NCBI RefSeq assembly: GCF_950295315.1
Contig: NC_080170.1
Coordinates: 92,178,054-92,242,053, forward strand
Reading direction: 5' to 3'
Length of the DNA: 64,000 nucleotides
Origin: Erinaceus europaeus
Lineage: Eukaryota > Chordata > Mammalia > Eulipotyphla > Erinaceidae
Below are positions 34,690 to 45,893 of the stretch, piece by piece. Within the stretch, counting starts at the first letter, position 1. Each line of letters begins with the position of its first letter. The notes under the pieces were generated by a model. The model was not told the DNA's origin and made no database searches. It was given only the letters and a program-made list of their open reading frames with translations. The translations under genes were made by a program, and so were the position numbers.

Positions 34690-35030
34690 ATGGCTTGGGG
34701 GCTGAGTGGTAGTGCATTGATTCAAGAGCATATATTACCAAACCTAAGGACCTGAGTTCTAGCCCCTGCTCCCCACATGGAAGGAAGGTGGATGTTTTTT
34801 CCTCTCTCCTGATTTCCCTATCCTCTAAATTTCTCTCTGTCCTATCTAATAAAATAAGAATAAGAATAAAAAGAAGGAGGAGGAAGAGAAGGAGAAGAAA
34901 GAAGAAAGGAGGAGAAAGAGAAGAAAAAGAAGAAGGAGGAGGAGGAGGAGGAAGAGGAGAAAAGGCATTGGAGTGGTGGATTCATACTGCTAGCACCAAG
35001 CCACAGCCATAACCCTGATGGAAAAAAAAT
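34690..35030 (+). mobile_element. SINE with expanded GGA/GAA tract
   Basis: GGGGGCTGAGTGGTAGTGCA head, GAGTTCTAGCCCCTGCTCCC, CCTCTAAATTTCTCTCTGTC, a purine tract at 34853-34963, then the distal TGGAGTGGTGGATTCATACT module and A tail. Confidence 0.8.
34853..34963 (+). repeat. (GAA/GGA)n tract inside a SINE
   Basis: Purine-only repeat replacing the CAACAA-type region of the SINE. Confidence 0.92.
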
Positions 35031-35166
35031 GATGTAAAAGTAAATTAAAAATTGATTATTACCTTATATCTAATATAACTCTGATATAATGATATTTTTT
35101 ACATATATATACCTGTCATCCCACTAGGTGTCTCTGTTTTTGTATTAGTTTTGACATACTCATTTT

Positions 35167-35383
35167 TTAAAATTAATTAATTTATTTAAAAAAGAATACA
35201 TGAACAAAACCATAGGATAGGAGGAGTACAACTCCACACAATTCCCACCACCAGATCTCCATATCCCATCCCCTCCCCTGAGAGCTTTCCCATTCTTTAT
35301 CCCTCTGGGAGTATGGACCCAAGGTCATTGTGGGTTACAGAAGGTGGAAGGTCTGGATTCTGTAATTGCTTCCCTGCTGAACA
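35167..35383 (-). mobile_element. Short 5'-truncated L1 with target duplication
   Basis: Only the last ~215 bases of the L1 3' UTR are present (antisense CCATAGGATAGGAGGAGTAC to CTTCCCTGCTGAACA). The perfect 15-bp target duplication TGACATACTCATTTT stands at 35152-35166 and 35384-35398. Confidence 0.92.
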
Positions 35384-35529
35384 TGACATACTCATTTTAG
35401 AAGTCCCTGGTCCCAATTTGTTGAGAGAACATTTTTTTAAAAAGGCAACAGTTATCAATATTACCTGAAGGAAGGTACTCAGAGCAGGTATTAACAAGGT
35501 ATGGTTACTTATATCCATGTTATTTGGAG

Positions 35530-35885
35530 AGTTTTCTTTAAAAAAGTATTAGTGATTTAATAATGATCAACAAGATTGTGGGATAAGAGGGGTAAAATTC
35601 CACACAATTCCCACCACCAGAATTTCCTGTCTCATCCCCTCCATTGGAAGTTTCCCTATTCTTTATCCCTCTGGGAGTATGGACCAAGGTGCAGAAGGTG
35701 GAAGGTCTGGCTTCTAATTGCTTCTCCACTAGACGTGGGCATTAACAGGTCAATCCATACCCACAGCCTGTTTCTATCTTTCCCTAGTGGGGTGTGGCTC
35801 TGGAGAAGTGGAGTTCCGGGACACATTAGTGAGGTGGTTGTCTGCCCAGGGAAGTCAGGTTGGCATTTATAGCTTGGTAGATGAA
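35530..35885 (-). mobile_element. Older 5'-truncated L1 3' end
   Basis: Antisense L1 3' UTR: AGAGGGGTAAAATTCCACAC, CCCTCTGGGAGTATGGACC, GGTCAATCCATACCCACAGC and GGACACATTAGTGAGG. It is more diverged than the 35167 copy. Confidence 0.85.
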
Positions 35886-36795
35886 AAGCACTAAGATAAA
35901 AAGCAAAATGGTTTAGTAATCAGGAAACTAAAGATAAGAATTTAGCAGATGTTATTTGGGGTCTTCATGTTGGAAGAAGCTAGTAAGTCTATTTTAGGTA
36001 TACTCTAAAGGGCCATGACTTCAATAATTTTGGCCTGAGTTTGACAACTAACATGCAGGTGGGCTAAACATTGTTTATGAAGATGGTGTCAGAGTTGGGA
36101 ATAGGACTAGAAATCTGGGTCAAGGCAGAAAAAAGCTTCCAAATATGGGAAAAGCATATAAATACCATTAATTGTAAACCCCATTGATCTGAACTAAGAC
36201 CTATGTCTGCTCACATTAGCACACGAGCTTTTGCAGCCTCTGCATCCCTGCCACTCTGAACTTCATGGCTAGGAACATTCTAGGCTGCACTCATTTCAGG
36301 ACCAGTCTTCTTCTAGTGGCAGAGTATGTTAACCCAGCCCCCCTTTGGAGAATGGAGCAGTTTTTACCATTGTTGTTCTCCATTGAAGGTAAGATCCTAT
36401 AGAGGCCCACAGGAGGGTTTATGATGTTGTTCCTGATGGAGATGACCAGTGGTGGTGTAGAGAAGTATCTGTTAGAGATCTAGGCCTATCTTATCTGTGT
36501 GGGAATTGCAGGATTCCTGACTAGGTCCCCAGATGATGGAGTGCCCTGGTATTGAGCAAATGGGCTATTATTAACGTATACTAGTCTCTTGCCCTTTATC
36601 CAGCTTGCATAGTCCTTAGTTTATCTGGCAGAGTTAGGCTTAGAGTTATTGATGGAAGTGAAACAGGAAGTAGTTGAGGAGGGTGTCTAGGCCTACGTAG
36701 AAATTATTTGATTAAGTACTTTATGTTGTCTTTTGTAGGTCTATCTCCTTGCTTACTGCATTTATTGAATTACTGTAGACTATTGTGCACTTTAA
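35886..36795. other. Unassigned
   Basis: No coding frame or repeat family recognised. Confidence 0.5.
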
Positions 36796-36799
36796 CTTT

Positions 36800-37035
36800 A
36801 AGGTAACAGAGAAATATGAGTGTGGGATGATCCTGCTCATAAACAGAAGTTGAGAAAGAAGAAAAGAAAGGGAAATACAAAGCAGAATTTGTCTGAGTTT
36901 GGAGTACTGTGCCCAACTAAAAAACTAGGAGTAGAATGGTAGATTTTCAGCTCCATTGTAGGGGTTTGGGGTTGGGACACAGACTCTGGGTAGCAGGAAT
37001 CATGTTAATATAAACCTCTATTAACATAATTTTTT
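36800..37035 (+). mobile_element. Old L1 fragment, ORF2 end and proximal 3' UTR
   Basis: GAGTGTGGGATGATCCTGCTCATAAACAGAAGTTGAGAAAGAAGAAAAG follows the ORF2 end of L1-A. It continues with GTTGGGACACAGACTCTGGG and AATCATGTTAATATAAACCTC like the G-rich 3' UTR segment. Confidence 0.78.
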
Positions 37036-37039
37036 TGCT

Positions 37040-37135
37040 ATTTTTAATTTTTATTTATAAAAAGGAAACATTGAGAAAACCATAGGATAAGAGGGGTACA
37101 AATTCGCACAATTCCCACCACCAGAACTCATTTAC
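37040..37135 (-). mobile_element. L1 3' terminus, antisense
   Basis: TTTTTATTTATAAAAAGGAAAC followed by AACCATAGGATAAGAGGGGTAC and ACAATTCCCACCACCAGAAC is the antisense last ~90 bases of an L1 3' UTR. It lies tail-to-tail with the sense fragment just before it, as in an L1 inversion or two separate insertions. Confidence 0.78.
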
Positions 37136-37274
37136 TTCTTTAGTACATTGCAGAAAAAAAAAAAAAGCATATCCTGGGATACCACCGTTTCTTTACTCTA
37201 GAATGATCTAGAGTAAACACGTGTAACAAATCTTGAAAATCCAAATTGAATCAATTATAGTCCAATTGACTTCA

Positions 37275-37372
37275 AGTATTTCTTTCTCCCTCCCTTTCTT
37301 CTTTTTTCCTTCCTTTCTTCTTTCCTTCCTTCCTTTCATTTTTTCTCTCTCTGTATTTCTTTCTTCTATCTT
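37275..37372 (+). repeat. (CTTT)n/(CTTC)n polypyrimidine tract
   Basis: Pyrimidine-rich repeat with units such as TTCCTTCCTTTC. Confidence 0.85.
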
Positions 37373-37645
37373 TAGGAAAGAATAAATACTTGTAAGTCAC
37401 GTAGTTCTGCATAGTTTGATAAGATTATTTTATTTTCAAACTTTGGTAATGTGTGTTGTGTTATGTGGAACACTACTCCTGTAATCTTATACTACTGTCA
37501 ACCAATCTTAAATCACCTACAAATTCTTTTTGAATTTCTATAAAAAAAAAGATTACTGAGGTTGAAAAACCTGACAAATTAAACATATAAGACTTTTGAT
37601 ATCAAGTCCCACAGATATTGGATTTCTCTTAAATGTTGACATTTA

Positions 37646-38005
37646 GCATATGGAGGTTGGGCGGTAGTGCAAGCGGTTAAACGCATGTGGCGTAAAGCAC
37701 AAGGACTGGCGTAAGGATCCCGGTTTGAACCCGTGGCTCCCCACCTGCAGGGGAGTCACTTCACAGGCAGTGAAGCAGGTCTGCAGGTGTCTGTCTTTCT
37801 CTCCCCCTCTTTGTCTTCCCCTCCTCTCCATTTCTCTCTGTCCTATCTAACAACGAACAACATCAACAAAAACAATAGTAACTACAACAAGGCTACAACA
37901 ACAAGGGCAACAAAAGGGGGAAAAATGGCCTCCAGGAGCAGTGGATTCATGGTGCAGGCACTGAGCCCCAGCAATAACCCTGGAGGCAAAAGAAAAAAAA
38001 AGAAT
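37646..38005 (+). mobile_element. SINE, full length
   Basis: GGAGGTTGGGCGGTAGTGCA head, GATCCCGGTTTGAACCCGTGG B-box region, CT body, CAACAACGAACAACATCAAC, GGCCTCCAGGAGCAGTGG module and an A-rich tail. Confidence 0.92.
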
Positions 38006-38057
38006 ATATATACAAAAAATGATAGCATTTAGGCATGAACAAGTATTAAAAACATGA

Positions 38058-38400
38058 AAGAGGGGTCAGGCAGTAGTGTGCCTGGTAGAGTGCACACTTT
38101 GTTATGTGTGCTCAAGCTTCTAGTCCCCACCTGCATAGAGAAAGCTTCACAAGCTGTGTACAGTACTATAGGTGTCATTATCTACCTCTCTCTCTCTCTC
38201 TCTATCTCTCTATCTATCTATCTATCTATCTATCATCTATTTATCTACTTGTCATCTGTTTCCTTCTTCACTCTCATTATCTCACTGTCTTTATAAAAAG
38301 AAAAAGAAAAAAAGAAAGATTAAGTGGCTAGGAGCAGTGGATTTATGGACTCAGCACTGAGTCCCAGTGACAACCCTGGTGGCAATAAGGAAAAAAATGT
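38058..38400 (+). mobile_element. Older SINE with expanded CT/CTAT tract
   Basis: AGGGGTCAGGCAGTAGTGTG head, CAAGCTTCTAGTCCCCACC, GTACAGTACTATAGGTGTC, microsatellite, then GGCTAGGAGCAGTGGATTTA distal module and CCCTGGTGGCAATAAGG tail. Confidence 0.82.
38184..38252 (+). repeat. (CT)n(CTAT)n microsatellite in SINE
   Basis: CTCTCTCTCTCTCTCTCT followed by CTAT units. Confidence 0.95.
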
Positions 38401-38825
38401 ATATATATTCGAAACATATAGGGGGTTCTTAGAGAGCTTAAAGAGAAATTTTTGCATTGAACTGACAAGGAAAGTGTACAAAAGGTATAAAAAATTAGAG
38501 ATAAAAAGAGACAATTTTTTTGAATACCAGAAAATACTTCCCCTAGAGTTTACTTTCTTTGTTAAGCTTTCAAGACAGCACAGAGTTTATAAGTGAGAAT
38601 TTATAAGTCTCCTGAGAGATAAAAGCCACAACCTTATAATATAAGGTATCACAGTAAATGTGGTACACAATAACATAACTAGAAGAGCAAGTTAGAAAAT
38701 ATGCACAAACTACCTAGCTAACGACAAGAAGAGACTAAATATTCAACACCTGTTAATGTTTGACTAATCTTTTGTGTCCCCACTACTTCATCTGAGGTAC
38801 ACACAGGAATATACCCTAGGGTCAA
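38401..38825. other. AT-rich DNA, nothing recognised
   Basis: No supported feature. Confidence 0.5.
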
Positions 38826-38829
38826 GAGT

Positions 38830-38980
38830 AATATCAGCATTAGGGCAAGGGACTTTCATGCTTGAGACCTAAGAGATTCCAGATTTAATCCCTGGCATCA
38901 TCATCTATCAGAGTTGAGCAGTGTTCTAGTCTCTCTTTCTCTTATTCACTATACTCTTCAATAAATCATTAAAAAAAATC
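38830..38980 (+). mobile_element. Old SINE fragment
   Basis: GGGCAAGGGACTTTCATGCTTGAGACC, TCCAGATTTAATCCCTGGCATC (B-box region), CAGTGTTCTAGTCTCTC, and AATAAATCATTAAAAAAAA tail. Confidence 0.7.
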
Positions 38981-40215
38981 ATACTAATGAGGCAAAAATA
39001 TCTGCTTCCTCAATTCATAGGCTATAATATTTGCAAAAAGTAGTTTATTACTTAGAATATTTTGCATCTTTTCATAACATCATTTTGATACTTATATCTG
39101 ACTTTGAAAGTTTCATATTGACAATAGTGTTCTTTACCTATTGTCAATTTTTTAAAAATCCTACTCAACATAGGATAAAGCTGCCTAGATTATAAATAGG
39201 TCAAGATTCATTTGTCTGATTGATGTATTTGTTTTACTGAGACATAAGGCAAGTGATGGGTCTTGTATTCTTTAGTATAATTCCATAGTAGAAGACAAAG
39301 ACCTCAGGTCTTGCTTTATGTAGATTCCCTATGTTTCATTACAGAATCTCAATTATGTTTTTTGCTATACACTTCATTAAGATCCACTTAGAACATAAGG
39401 AATAAGACACTGTTCCATTTCTCAGAGTGATTAAATTCTTGGAAGAAGGATTAGAAAAGCACAAAAGGTCAAAACATAGAAATTAAGGCATAGGCCATAA
39501 ATCAATTTAAAGTAGAGGCAGAATTTTGGTTTAGGAATGTCCCAGAGAGAAACAAAAATGTCTGCAGGCAAATGAATCCCAAGAGATAAAAGACTTCACC
39601 TAAAATTATTGCTTAGCATGTAGCTTAGAAACTTGACCAATGTCAAGTGTGAAAATCCTATTTTGAATATGTACTCTGTTGAGGGATGTTTTGACACTCA
39701 TCACAGTAAATACAGAAGAGTATTCTCTGCATACTTAGCAGACTAATGAGACATTAGTATGGCATGTTAGAGTTCTTTAGAAGTTCTTCAGAGCATAGTG
39801 ACGGTATCTGAGTTTAAAGCATTTATCTCAAGCTCTTCTGTTCTGGAACCTGGGTTGGGAGGCAGGAGAGCTTTCATCTGATCATGTATAGGGAGAAGAG
39901 CACAGGATTTCTGGAGTCAAGGCCTATGAGCTGACTGTAAGGAATGACCACTGTCTAAATGTATGTTGTAAAAAATAGTGCTGAGAAAAACATTTTCCCT
40001 GATTCCCTTTTAAATATCATTCTCCTTAAACTCAAATTGCTTACTTTTTTCTCCTTATTTTATGATTTTTCAGATTAGATAATGTAAACTAAAATTATAT
40101 TTTAAGAATTATATCTATAATTGCCAAATAAGTATCAAATGATAATAGAATAGGTTTTTGTATATAAGAAAACCTATTTCTCATATTCAGAAAGAGTAGA
40201 ATAAATAAATAGGAG
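38981..40215. other. AT-rich DNA, nothing recognised
   Basis: No supported gene or repeat family. Confidence 0.5.
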
Positions 40216-40217
40216 TA

Positions 40218-40530
40218 TGGGGCAGGATAGTACTACACCTGTTAGAGCAAACACATTACCATGTGCAAAGACATAAGTGCAAACCCCTGGTTCCCACCAG
40301 CAGGAGGGAGTTTCACAGGTGGTGGAGCAGTACTCTAAGTCTTTCTGTCCAGCTCCGGCTCCCTCTCCTGCTCCCTCTCACTCTCCCTCCCTCTTTCTGT
40401 CTTCCCTCTTAATTTCTGTACATACACAAAATAAGAAGGAAAAATGGCCATTGTGATCTATGGATTTGTGAACACACAATGAACTCCAGCAAAATTCCTG
40501 GGGGCAATACATAAATAAATAAATAAATAG
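40218..40530 (+). mobile_element. SINE, diverged, with (AAAT)n tail
   Basis: GGGGCAGGATAGTACTACAC head, AAACCCCTGGTTCCCACC, CAGGTGGTGGAGCAGTACTC, CT body, then ATGGATTTGTGAACACACAATG distal module and GGGGGCAATACATAAATAAATAAAT. Confidence 0.82.
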
Positions 40531-40589
40531 TAACATATAAAATTAAGGTAAAAGTATAACTACACACAAGCCTATGAAACTTTCCTCTT

Positions 40590-40805
40590 TAAATTTTTGA
40601 AAAACATTTTTGTTTATTTAATATTGGATAGAGAGAGGAAGTGAGAGGGGAAGGGCAGATAGAGAAGGAGAAAGAAATAGACAGCTGTAGCATTGCTTCA
40701 TTGCACATGAAACTTTCCTCCTGCAGGTGGGACCAGGGGCTTGAACCTGGGTTCTTGCACTCTTTAATGTGTGAGCTTTTAACCAGGTATGCCACGGCCT
40801 AGCCT
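40590..40805 (-). mobile_element. SINE, antisense
   Basis: TTTGTTTATTTAATATTGGATAGAGAG left end, CTTTCCTCCTGCAGGTGGGACC, and antisense B-box GGGCTTGAACCTGGGTTC; the head ends at ~40803. Confidence 0.85.
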
Positions 40806-41032
40806 CTCTTCTCTAAATTTCGTTTTCTCTTTGTGCTACTTTTGCCTTTGATCTGACTTTACTATGAAGGTTATCTTGATGAGACCTTATTCATTTCATT
40901 AGATATGAAAACAAAACAACCTTCGACTAACTACGCTTATAAATTGAATGCTGTCTTTAGCTGCCATAGGTAGGCTCACAAGATCTTATACACTGACTGC
41001 TATCTTAGTCACTATTTAAAACACAACTATAT

Positions 41033-41105
41033 AGGGCCCCAGGATATCGCCCAGTGAGTAGAGTTTTGCATTCTATCCTGACACCACATTAAAGCAGGAA
41101 AACAT
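41033..41105 (+). mobile_element. SINE head fragment (weak)
   Basis: GGGCCCCAGGATATCGCCCAGTGAGTAGAG resembles a tRNA-like head; the rest is not recognisable. Confidence 0.35.
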
Positions 41106-41437
41106 CATTGGTGTTTGGTCTTTCATATATATGCCAAATAGAAATACTTAGATTGAGTTAGAATTAATAAATCATGTTACGATCAAAGGGGATATATGTT
41201 CAGATTCCATCACTTTCTAATAACTTGACTGGCCCCTTGAAGTTATTTTCATCTTTGAATGTGAAAATGCTATTTACTGTTAAGCTACTGTACACATCCT
41301 TCCATTTCTGAATTCAGTGCTATCACGCTGACAACTTGAAACCAGTCCTGGTAAGAGCATTCGGCACAAAGAAGTCATCAAACGCTGTGATGATGGCTTG
41401 ATTTATTGTTTTGTTGATTATCTATACTAAAGAAAGT

Positions 41438-41860
41438 GAGGAAGGGCAGATGGTGCACTAGGTTGAGCACACACATTACAATGCACAAGAGTGTGGTTCC
41501 TGTCCCCACCTGCAGGGGGTGAAGCTTCCTCAGTGGTGAAGCAATGTTGCAAGTGTCTCTATTTCTTTCTTCTTTTTTGTTTTTGTTCTTTTACCAGAGT
41601 GCTGATCAGCTCTGATTCATGGTGGTGTGGGGGGATTGAACCTGGGGCTTTGGAGCCTCAGGTATGAGAGTCTCTTTGCATAACCATTATGCTATCTACC
41701 CCCCCCCCCCCAACCCTCTATCTTCCTTCTATCTTGTTTGTTTGTGTGCATGTTTCTAAAACAAAACACTGCTCAGCTCTTCTTCTTTCTTTGTTGCTCT
41801 CTATCTCCCACTCTCAGTTTCTTTCCTGTCCTATCAAGTAGAAAATTAAATAAAGAAAGT
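41438..41860 (+). mobile_element. SINE split by a nested antisense SINE
   Basis: Head GGGCAGATGGTGCACTAGG, CCTGTCCCCACCTGCAGGGGG and CAATGTTGCAAGTGTCTC stop at ~41570. The CT-rich body and AAATTAAATAAAG tail resume near 41720 and run to ~41860. Confidence 0.75.
41572..41720 (-). mobile_element. Nested SINE, antisense (GGGGAGACAG type)
   Basis: ACCAGAGTGCTGATCAGCTCTG, GGGGGATTGAACCTGGGGCT, AGAGTCTCTTTGCATAACCA and TTATGCTATCTACCCCCCCC give the antisense form of the older SINE seen at 28072-28197. A C-run lies at 41698-41711. Confidence 0.78.
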
Positions 41861-43055
41861 GAGCAAGAAGTTGTTTATAGTGAAGATCCAACTTAAGCTA
41901 GTGTCATGTCTAGTTTTTAAACTGAAAGAAGTTTCAATTTACTGGATGCGATTTATATAAAAGTGATATTTAATCACATATCATATGTCACATTTAGTTG
42001 CAATAAATTTATGGAGAAAATAATTACTGGGTTGGGATGGAATTCCATTTACCAAATCTTGGTTAAATTTCAGTCTTAGCTATAGAGAAAAATGACTTCA
42101 GTAAAAATAATGAAAGCATTCACTGAAAATCAATTTGTTACCAAGAATTTACACTCAGTAGACTTTTTGTTTTTATTTTTATGAATTGTGTGCTGTATTT
42201 TTATACTAGTAAACCTATAGTAAAGTTAAGTACATGTGTTTATGCAGACAGTTTTATCTCCAGAAAAATACTTGTTAAACATTTAGGTGCACATCACTAC
42301 AAATGATGATGTGAAAAAAAAGATAAAAGTATCTTCCCACTTAATATGAATAACACCCTCCTTAATTTATTCGTTATTAAGCTGGGAAATAGTTTGAGTT
42401 TTATTACTTTTTTTAATTAGAAAAAAAGCATGTTGTAAGAGAAGGAAAGAAACCATCAGTGGATTTTGATAGCATTTTATAAACACTGAGCCAGTGATCC
42501 CCCAAGGTTGTATTTCGTTTTTAACTAAAGTGACACTGGTGATTCATATGTGAGTTGATCATAAATTAGATCCAATACAAAAATTTTACCTTTATTTATT
42601 GCCTTTCTCTTACAGCATGACTTTATTTTAAAGGTTTTGAATTTTGAAATGCCTCAAGATTTTGAGTCAAAGCTTTTAAGTTTAGGATAAAGTTTAGAAG
42701 CATATCCATTGCAGGGACATGAGGGAATCTTATTTTACTGCATTAGAGGAAAAAAATTCACCCAAGTCAGAACAGTATTACACAATAAACTAGTTCTTTC
42801 AGACAAGGTAATCTATATGAAAGTAATATGACAAGGTTATCTATGTATTAACTATTAAGATGGCCAAGGTCAAATAACCTGGTTTATACCTGACACAGGA
42901 CAAGAATATCAACTTATATCAGCATAAATATGTATGGATTTGGGGGCCAAATTGCTTATTGTGTGATTAACCTTGAGAATTACTTTGAATTAATACTATT
43001 TGGAATTTTAGCAACAAAGTCAAACTTAGTTTTGCATTAGTCTAGTAGTCTATAT
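41861..43055. other. AT-rich DNA, nothing recognised
   Basis: No supported gene or repeat family. Confidence 0.5.
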
Positions 43056-43450
43056 TGATTATACATTGCTAGACAACAAACCATCCCAAAGTTCTGTGCT
43101 TAAAACAATGAGTTATTGTAACTCACAGTTCTAAGTTTTGCTTTTGGAGTACTTAGTGCTGCTCTTACTTGGCATTACTCAAACTTTTCTTTTCATTGAG
43201 GGATCAGCTTGGTTGAGGTCAGAAGGCCTAATGTGTTTTCATTCATATCTCTGAGTTGACTAAAGGTTGGAACCTTTCTCTCTGTGGGATATCTAATTAT
43301 TCTGTAGTCCATCTTGAGCTATTTTTCATGGCGGCTGACTTTTGTCCCAGGAATAATAATGAAAATTTCCAGGCCTACTGAGGAGTAAGTCTAGAATTAT
43401 TTCAGCTTACTCCTGCCCTGTTTGGTTGAGCAAAGTAGCCACAAGTTCAA
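43056..43450. other. Possible ancient interspersed repeat
   Basis: ACATTGCTAGACAACAAACC-ATCCCAAAGTTCTGTGCTTAAAACAA has the wording of a mammal-wide old LTR or DNA transposon (CTGTGTAACAAACCACCCCAAA...GGCTTAAAACAAC). I recall the motif but cannot assign the family. Confidence 0.4.
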
Positions 43451-43930
43451 TATAGCAACAAGAGGAAGTCAACCATTCCCTTGATGGAAAACACTGCACA
43501 GTTTCATCCCAAAGATTGCTGTCACTCTCTATAATTAAGGTTATATGATAATATCATTTCATTTGTGTTTCTACTGTTATGTATATCTTGGTGATTTAAC
43601 TAAAAATCCCAAAGTACTACCTGAGAAGAAATTTGATATTATAATTTTTTATCTCTAAAATATGATATAGTAATATGAATTTAAATATTTACATGGTAAA
43701 TATGAATGTAATGGCTAGTAAACAAGAGGAGATGAGAAGTTATACACATGTGTCAAAGACAGTACTGTAGGCCATTAGCCCTCCAATGAAAAACTTAAAT
43801 AAACAAAATTAAGACACAATGGTCACCCAATAAAGTTTCAAAGGCACATTTCAATTAATATTAAGTCGCTGGCACTATTGCTCATGTAAGGCCCTTACAG
43901 GCTAGATGACTGTCTTCCAAAACTAGATGG

Positions 43931-43987
43931 AAGTGTCTACACTTGACATTTTCTTAGTATTATCTCCTTGTCCAAAAGCCAAATTTT
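43931..43987 (+). repeat. 57-bp perfect inverted repeat, arm 1
   Basis: Exact reverse complement of 44361-44417. This copy lies in non-L1 DNA and is probably the source. Confidence 0.97.
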
Positions 43988-44039
43988 CAGACTTTTATAT
44001 AAGAGGAAAGTAAAATGAAGTACCATTGCTTTGGTTTGA

Positions 44040-44170
44040 TTTTTTTTTTTTTTAAGACTTGTTAACATGGAAGAAAAAGAAATCCAGAGTACCACTCTAG
44101 CATGCACAGTACTGGGAATCAAAACTTCCTGGTTATAAAAGCCCTGTGCTCTACCAGTTGAGCACCTCCT
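44040..44170 (-). mobile_element. Old SINE, antisense
   Basis: T-run at 44041-44053, TCCAGAGTACCACTCTAGCA, CTGGGAATCAAAACTTCCTG (B-box region) and GTGCTCTACCAGTTGAGCACC head. Confidence 0.75.
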
Positions 44171-44289
44171 GTGCTGTACATCTCTTACATGTTTTTAACT
44201 ATTGTCTTAAGAAAAAAAAATGAGAGAGAAGGTTGGAGGCTGACAGAGTTTTGAGGCATGTGACTACAGTAACGGTGTGGAGGTAATAG
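44171..44289 (+). repeat. Left ~120-bp direct repeat of L1-F
   Basis: GTGCTGTACATCTCTTACATG ... GAGTTTTGAGGCATGTGA ... GAGGTAATAG matches 46348-46469 with about 15% differences by eye. Confidence 0.88.
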
Positions 44290-44360
44290 GTTTTTCTCCC
44301 TTTCTTTTTCTTTATTGGGGGTTAATGGTTTATAGTCAACAGTAAAATACAGTAGTTTGT

Positions 44361-44417
44361 AAAATTTGGCTTTTGGACAAGGAGATAATACTAAGAAAAT
44401 GTCAAGTGTAGACACTT
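44361..44417 (-). repeat. 57-bp perfect inverted repeat, arm 2 (inside L1-F 3' UTR)
   Basis: AAAATTTGGCTTTTGGACAA ... GTGTAGACACTT is the exact reverse complement of 43931-43987. It sits between two L1 3' UTR segments (CAGTAGTTTGTA and ACATGTGTAGCATTTTTCAG) that I expect to be adjacent in the L1. Confidence 0.97.
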
Positions 44418-45358
44418 AACATGTGTAGCATTTTTCAGTTTTCCACAAATAATTCAACCCCCATTAGGTCTTCCTCTTTTACCATGTTCCAGGACCTAAA
44501 CACTGCCCCCACCTCAGAGTCTTTTACTTTGGTGCAATACACCAACTCCAGTCCAAGTTCTGCTTTGTGTTTTCCCTTCTCTTCTTATCTTTCAACTTCT
44601 TTCTAAGTGAGATCATCCTATATAGATTCATCCTTCTCTTTCTGACTTATCTCACTTAACATAATTACCTCAAACTCCATCCAAGTTGAGGTGATAAAGG
44701 TGAATTCACCATTTTTAATAGCTGAGTAGTATTCCACTGTGTATATATAGCACAACTTGCTCAGCCACTCATCTGCTTTTGGACATCTGTGTTGCTTCCA
44801 GGTTTTGCCTATTAAAATTTTGCTGCTATGAACATAGATAAAGATGTATCTTTTTGAATGGGTATATTTGGTTCCTTAGGCTATATCCCCAGTAAAGGAA
44901 TTGCAGGGTTATAGGATAGGTCCACTTCTAGCCTTGAGAGTTCTCCAGACTGATGTCCACAGGGTTTGGACCAATTTACATTCCCATCTGAAGTACAGGA
45001 GAGTTCCTTTGTCCCCACAACCTCTACAGCATTTATTATTGCTATCTTTTCTGATGTATGATATTCTCACAGGAGTGAAGTATTGTATCATTGTTGTCTT
45101 TATTTACATTTCTCTGACAATCGATGACTTGGAGCATTCTTTTTCATGTTTATTGGCAGTTTGGGTCTCTTCTATGGAGAATATTCTGTTCATACCCTCT
45201 CCCCATTTTTGGGTGGGGTCATTTGTTTTCTTGCTGCTGAGTTTGGTGAGCTAATTTTGGTTATTACCCTCTTGTCTGATATATGGCATGTAAAGATCTT
45301 CTCCTATTCTGTGGGAGGTCTCTGTGTTTGGGTGGTGTTTTATTTATTTGTGCAGAAG

Positions 45359-45390
45359 CTTTTTAATTTAATTTAAATTAAATTAAAAAG
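45359..45390. repeat. 32-bp perfect palindrome
   Basis: CTTTTTAATTTAATTT followed at once by its reverse complement AAATTAAATTAAAAAG. The other L1 copies read GCTTTTCAATTTGATGTAG here, so the palindrome arose within L1-F. Confidence 0.98.
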
Positions 45391-45607
45391 TCCCATTGAT
45401 TTATTTTTGTGTTAGTCTTCTTTGCAATTCAATTGGACTTGTATCACTGAAGATGCTTTTAAAATTTAGGTGGAAAGAGTTTTGCCAATATTTTTATCTG
45501 AGTATTTAATATTTTATGGTCTATCATCCAAGTCACTTTCACTTCTTTGGTTAGGTTTATTCCTAGATACTTTATTGTTTTGTTGCAATAGTAAAAGAAA
45601 TTGATTT

Positions 45608-45893
45608 CTGGCTTTCTTTTTATCTCCACGGTTATTGGTGGGTCTTGGTGCCTGCACTATGAATCCACTATTCCTGGGACCATTTTTCCAATTTTTTGGA
45701 TAGGATAGAAAGAAATTAAGAGAGAAAGGGAATATAAAGAGGAAAAGAGAAAGACAGAGACCTGCACACCTGTTTCACCTCTTGTGAAGTGCAGATGGGA
45801 ATTCCACGGCTCAAACCAGGATCCTTGACTGGGTCTGTGTGCATTGTACTATGTGCTCTTAACCCAGTGCATCACCACCCAGCCCCCTTCTTA
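45608..45893 (-). mobile_element. SINE inserted in L1-F
   Basis: Antisense SINE: GGTTATTGGTGGGTCTTGGTGCCTGC distal module, GGATAGGATAGAAAGAAATT, ACACCTGTTTCACCTCTTGTG, GGCTCAAACCAGGATCC B-box and CCAGTGCATCACCACCCAGCC head. The ORF2 text on both sides is continuous. Confidence 0.88.

Noticed and set aside
37040..37135. Twin-priming inversion of one L1 together with 36800-37035
   Set aside because: The two parts are tail-to-tail, but I found no shared target duplication, so two separate insertions are equally likely.
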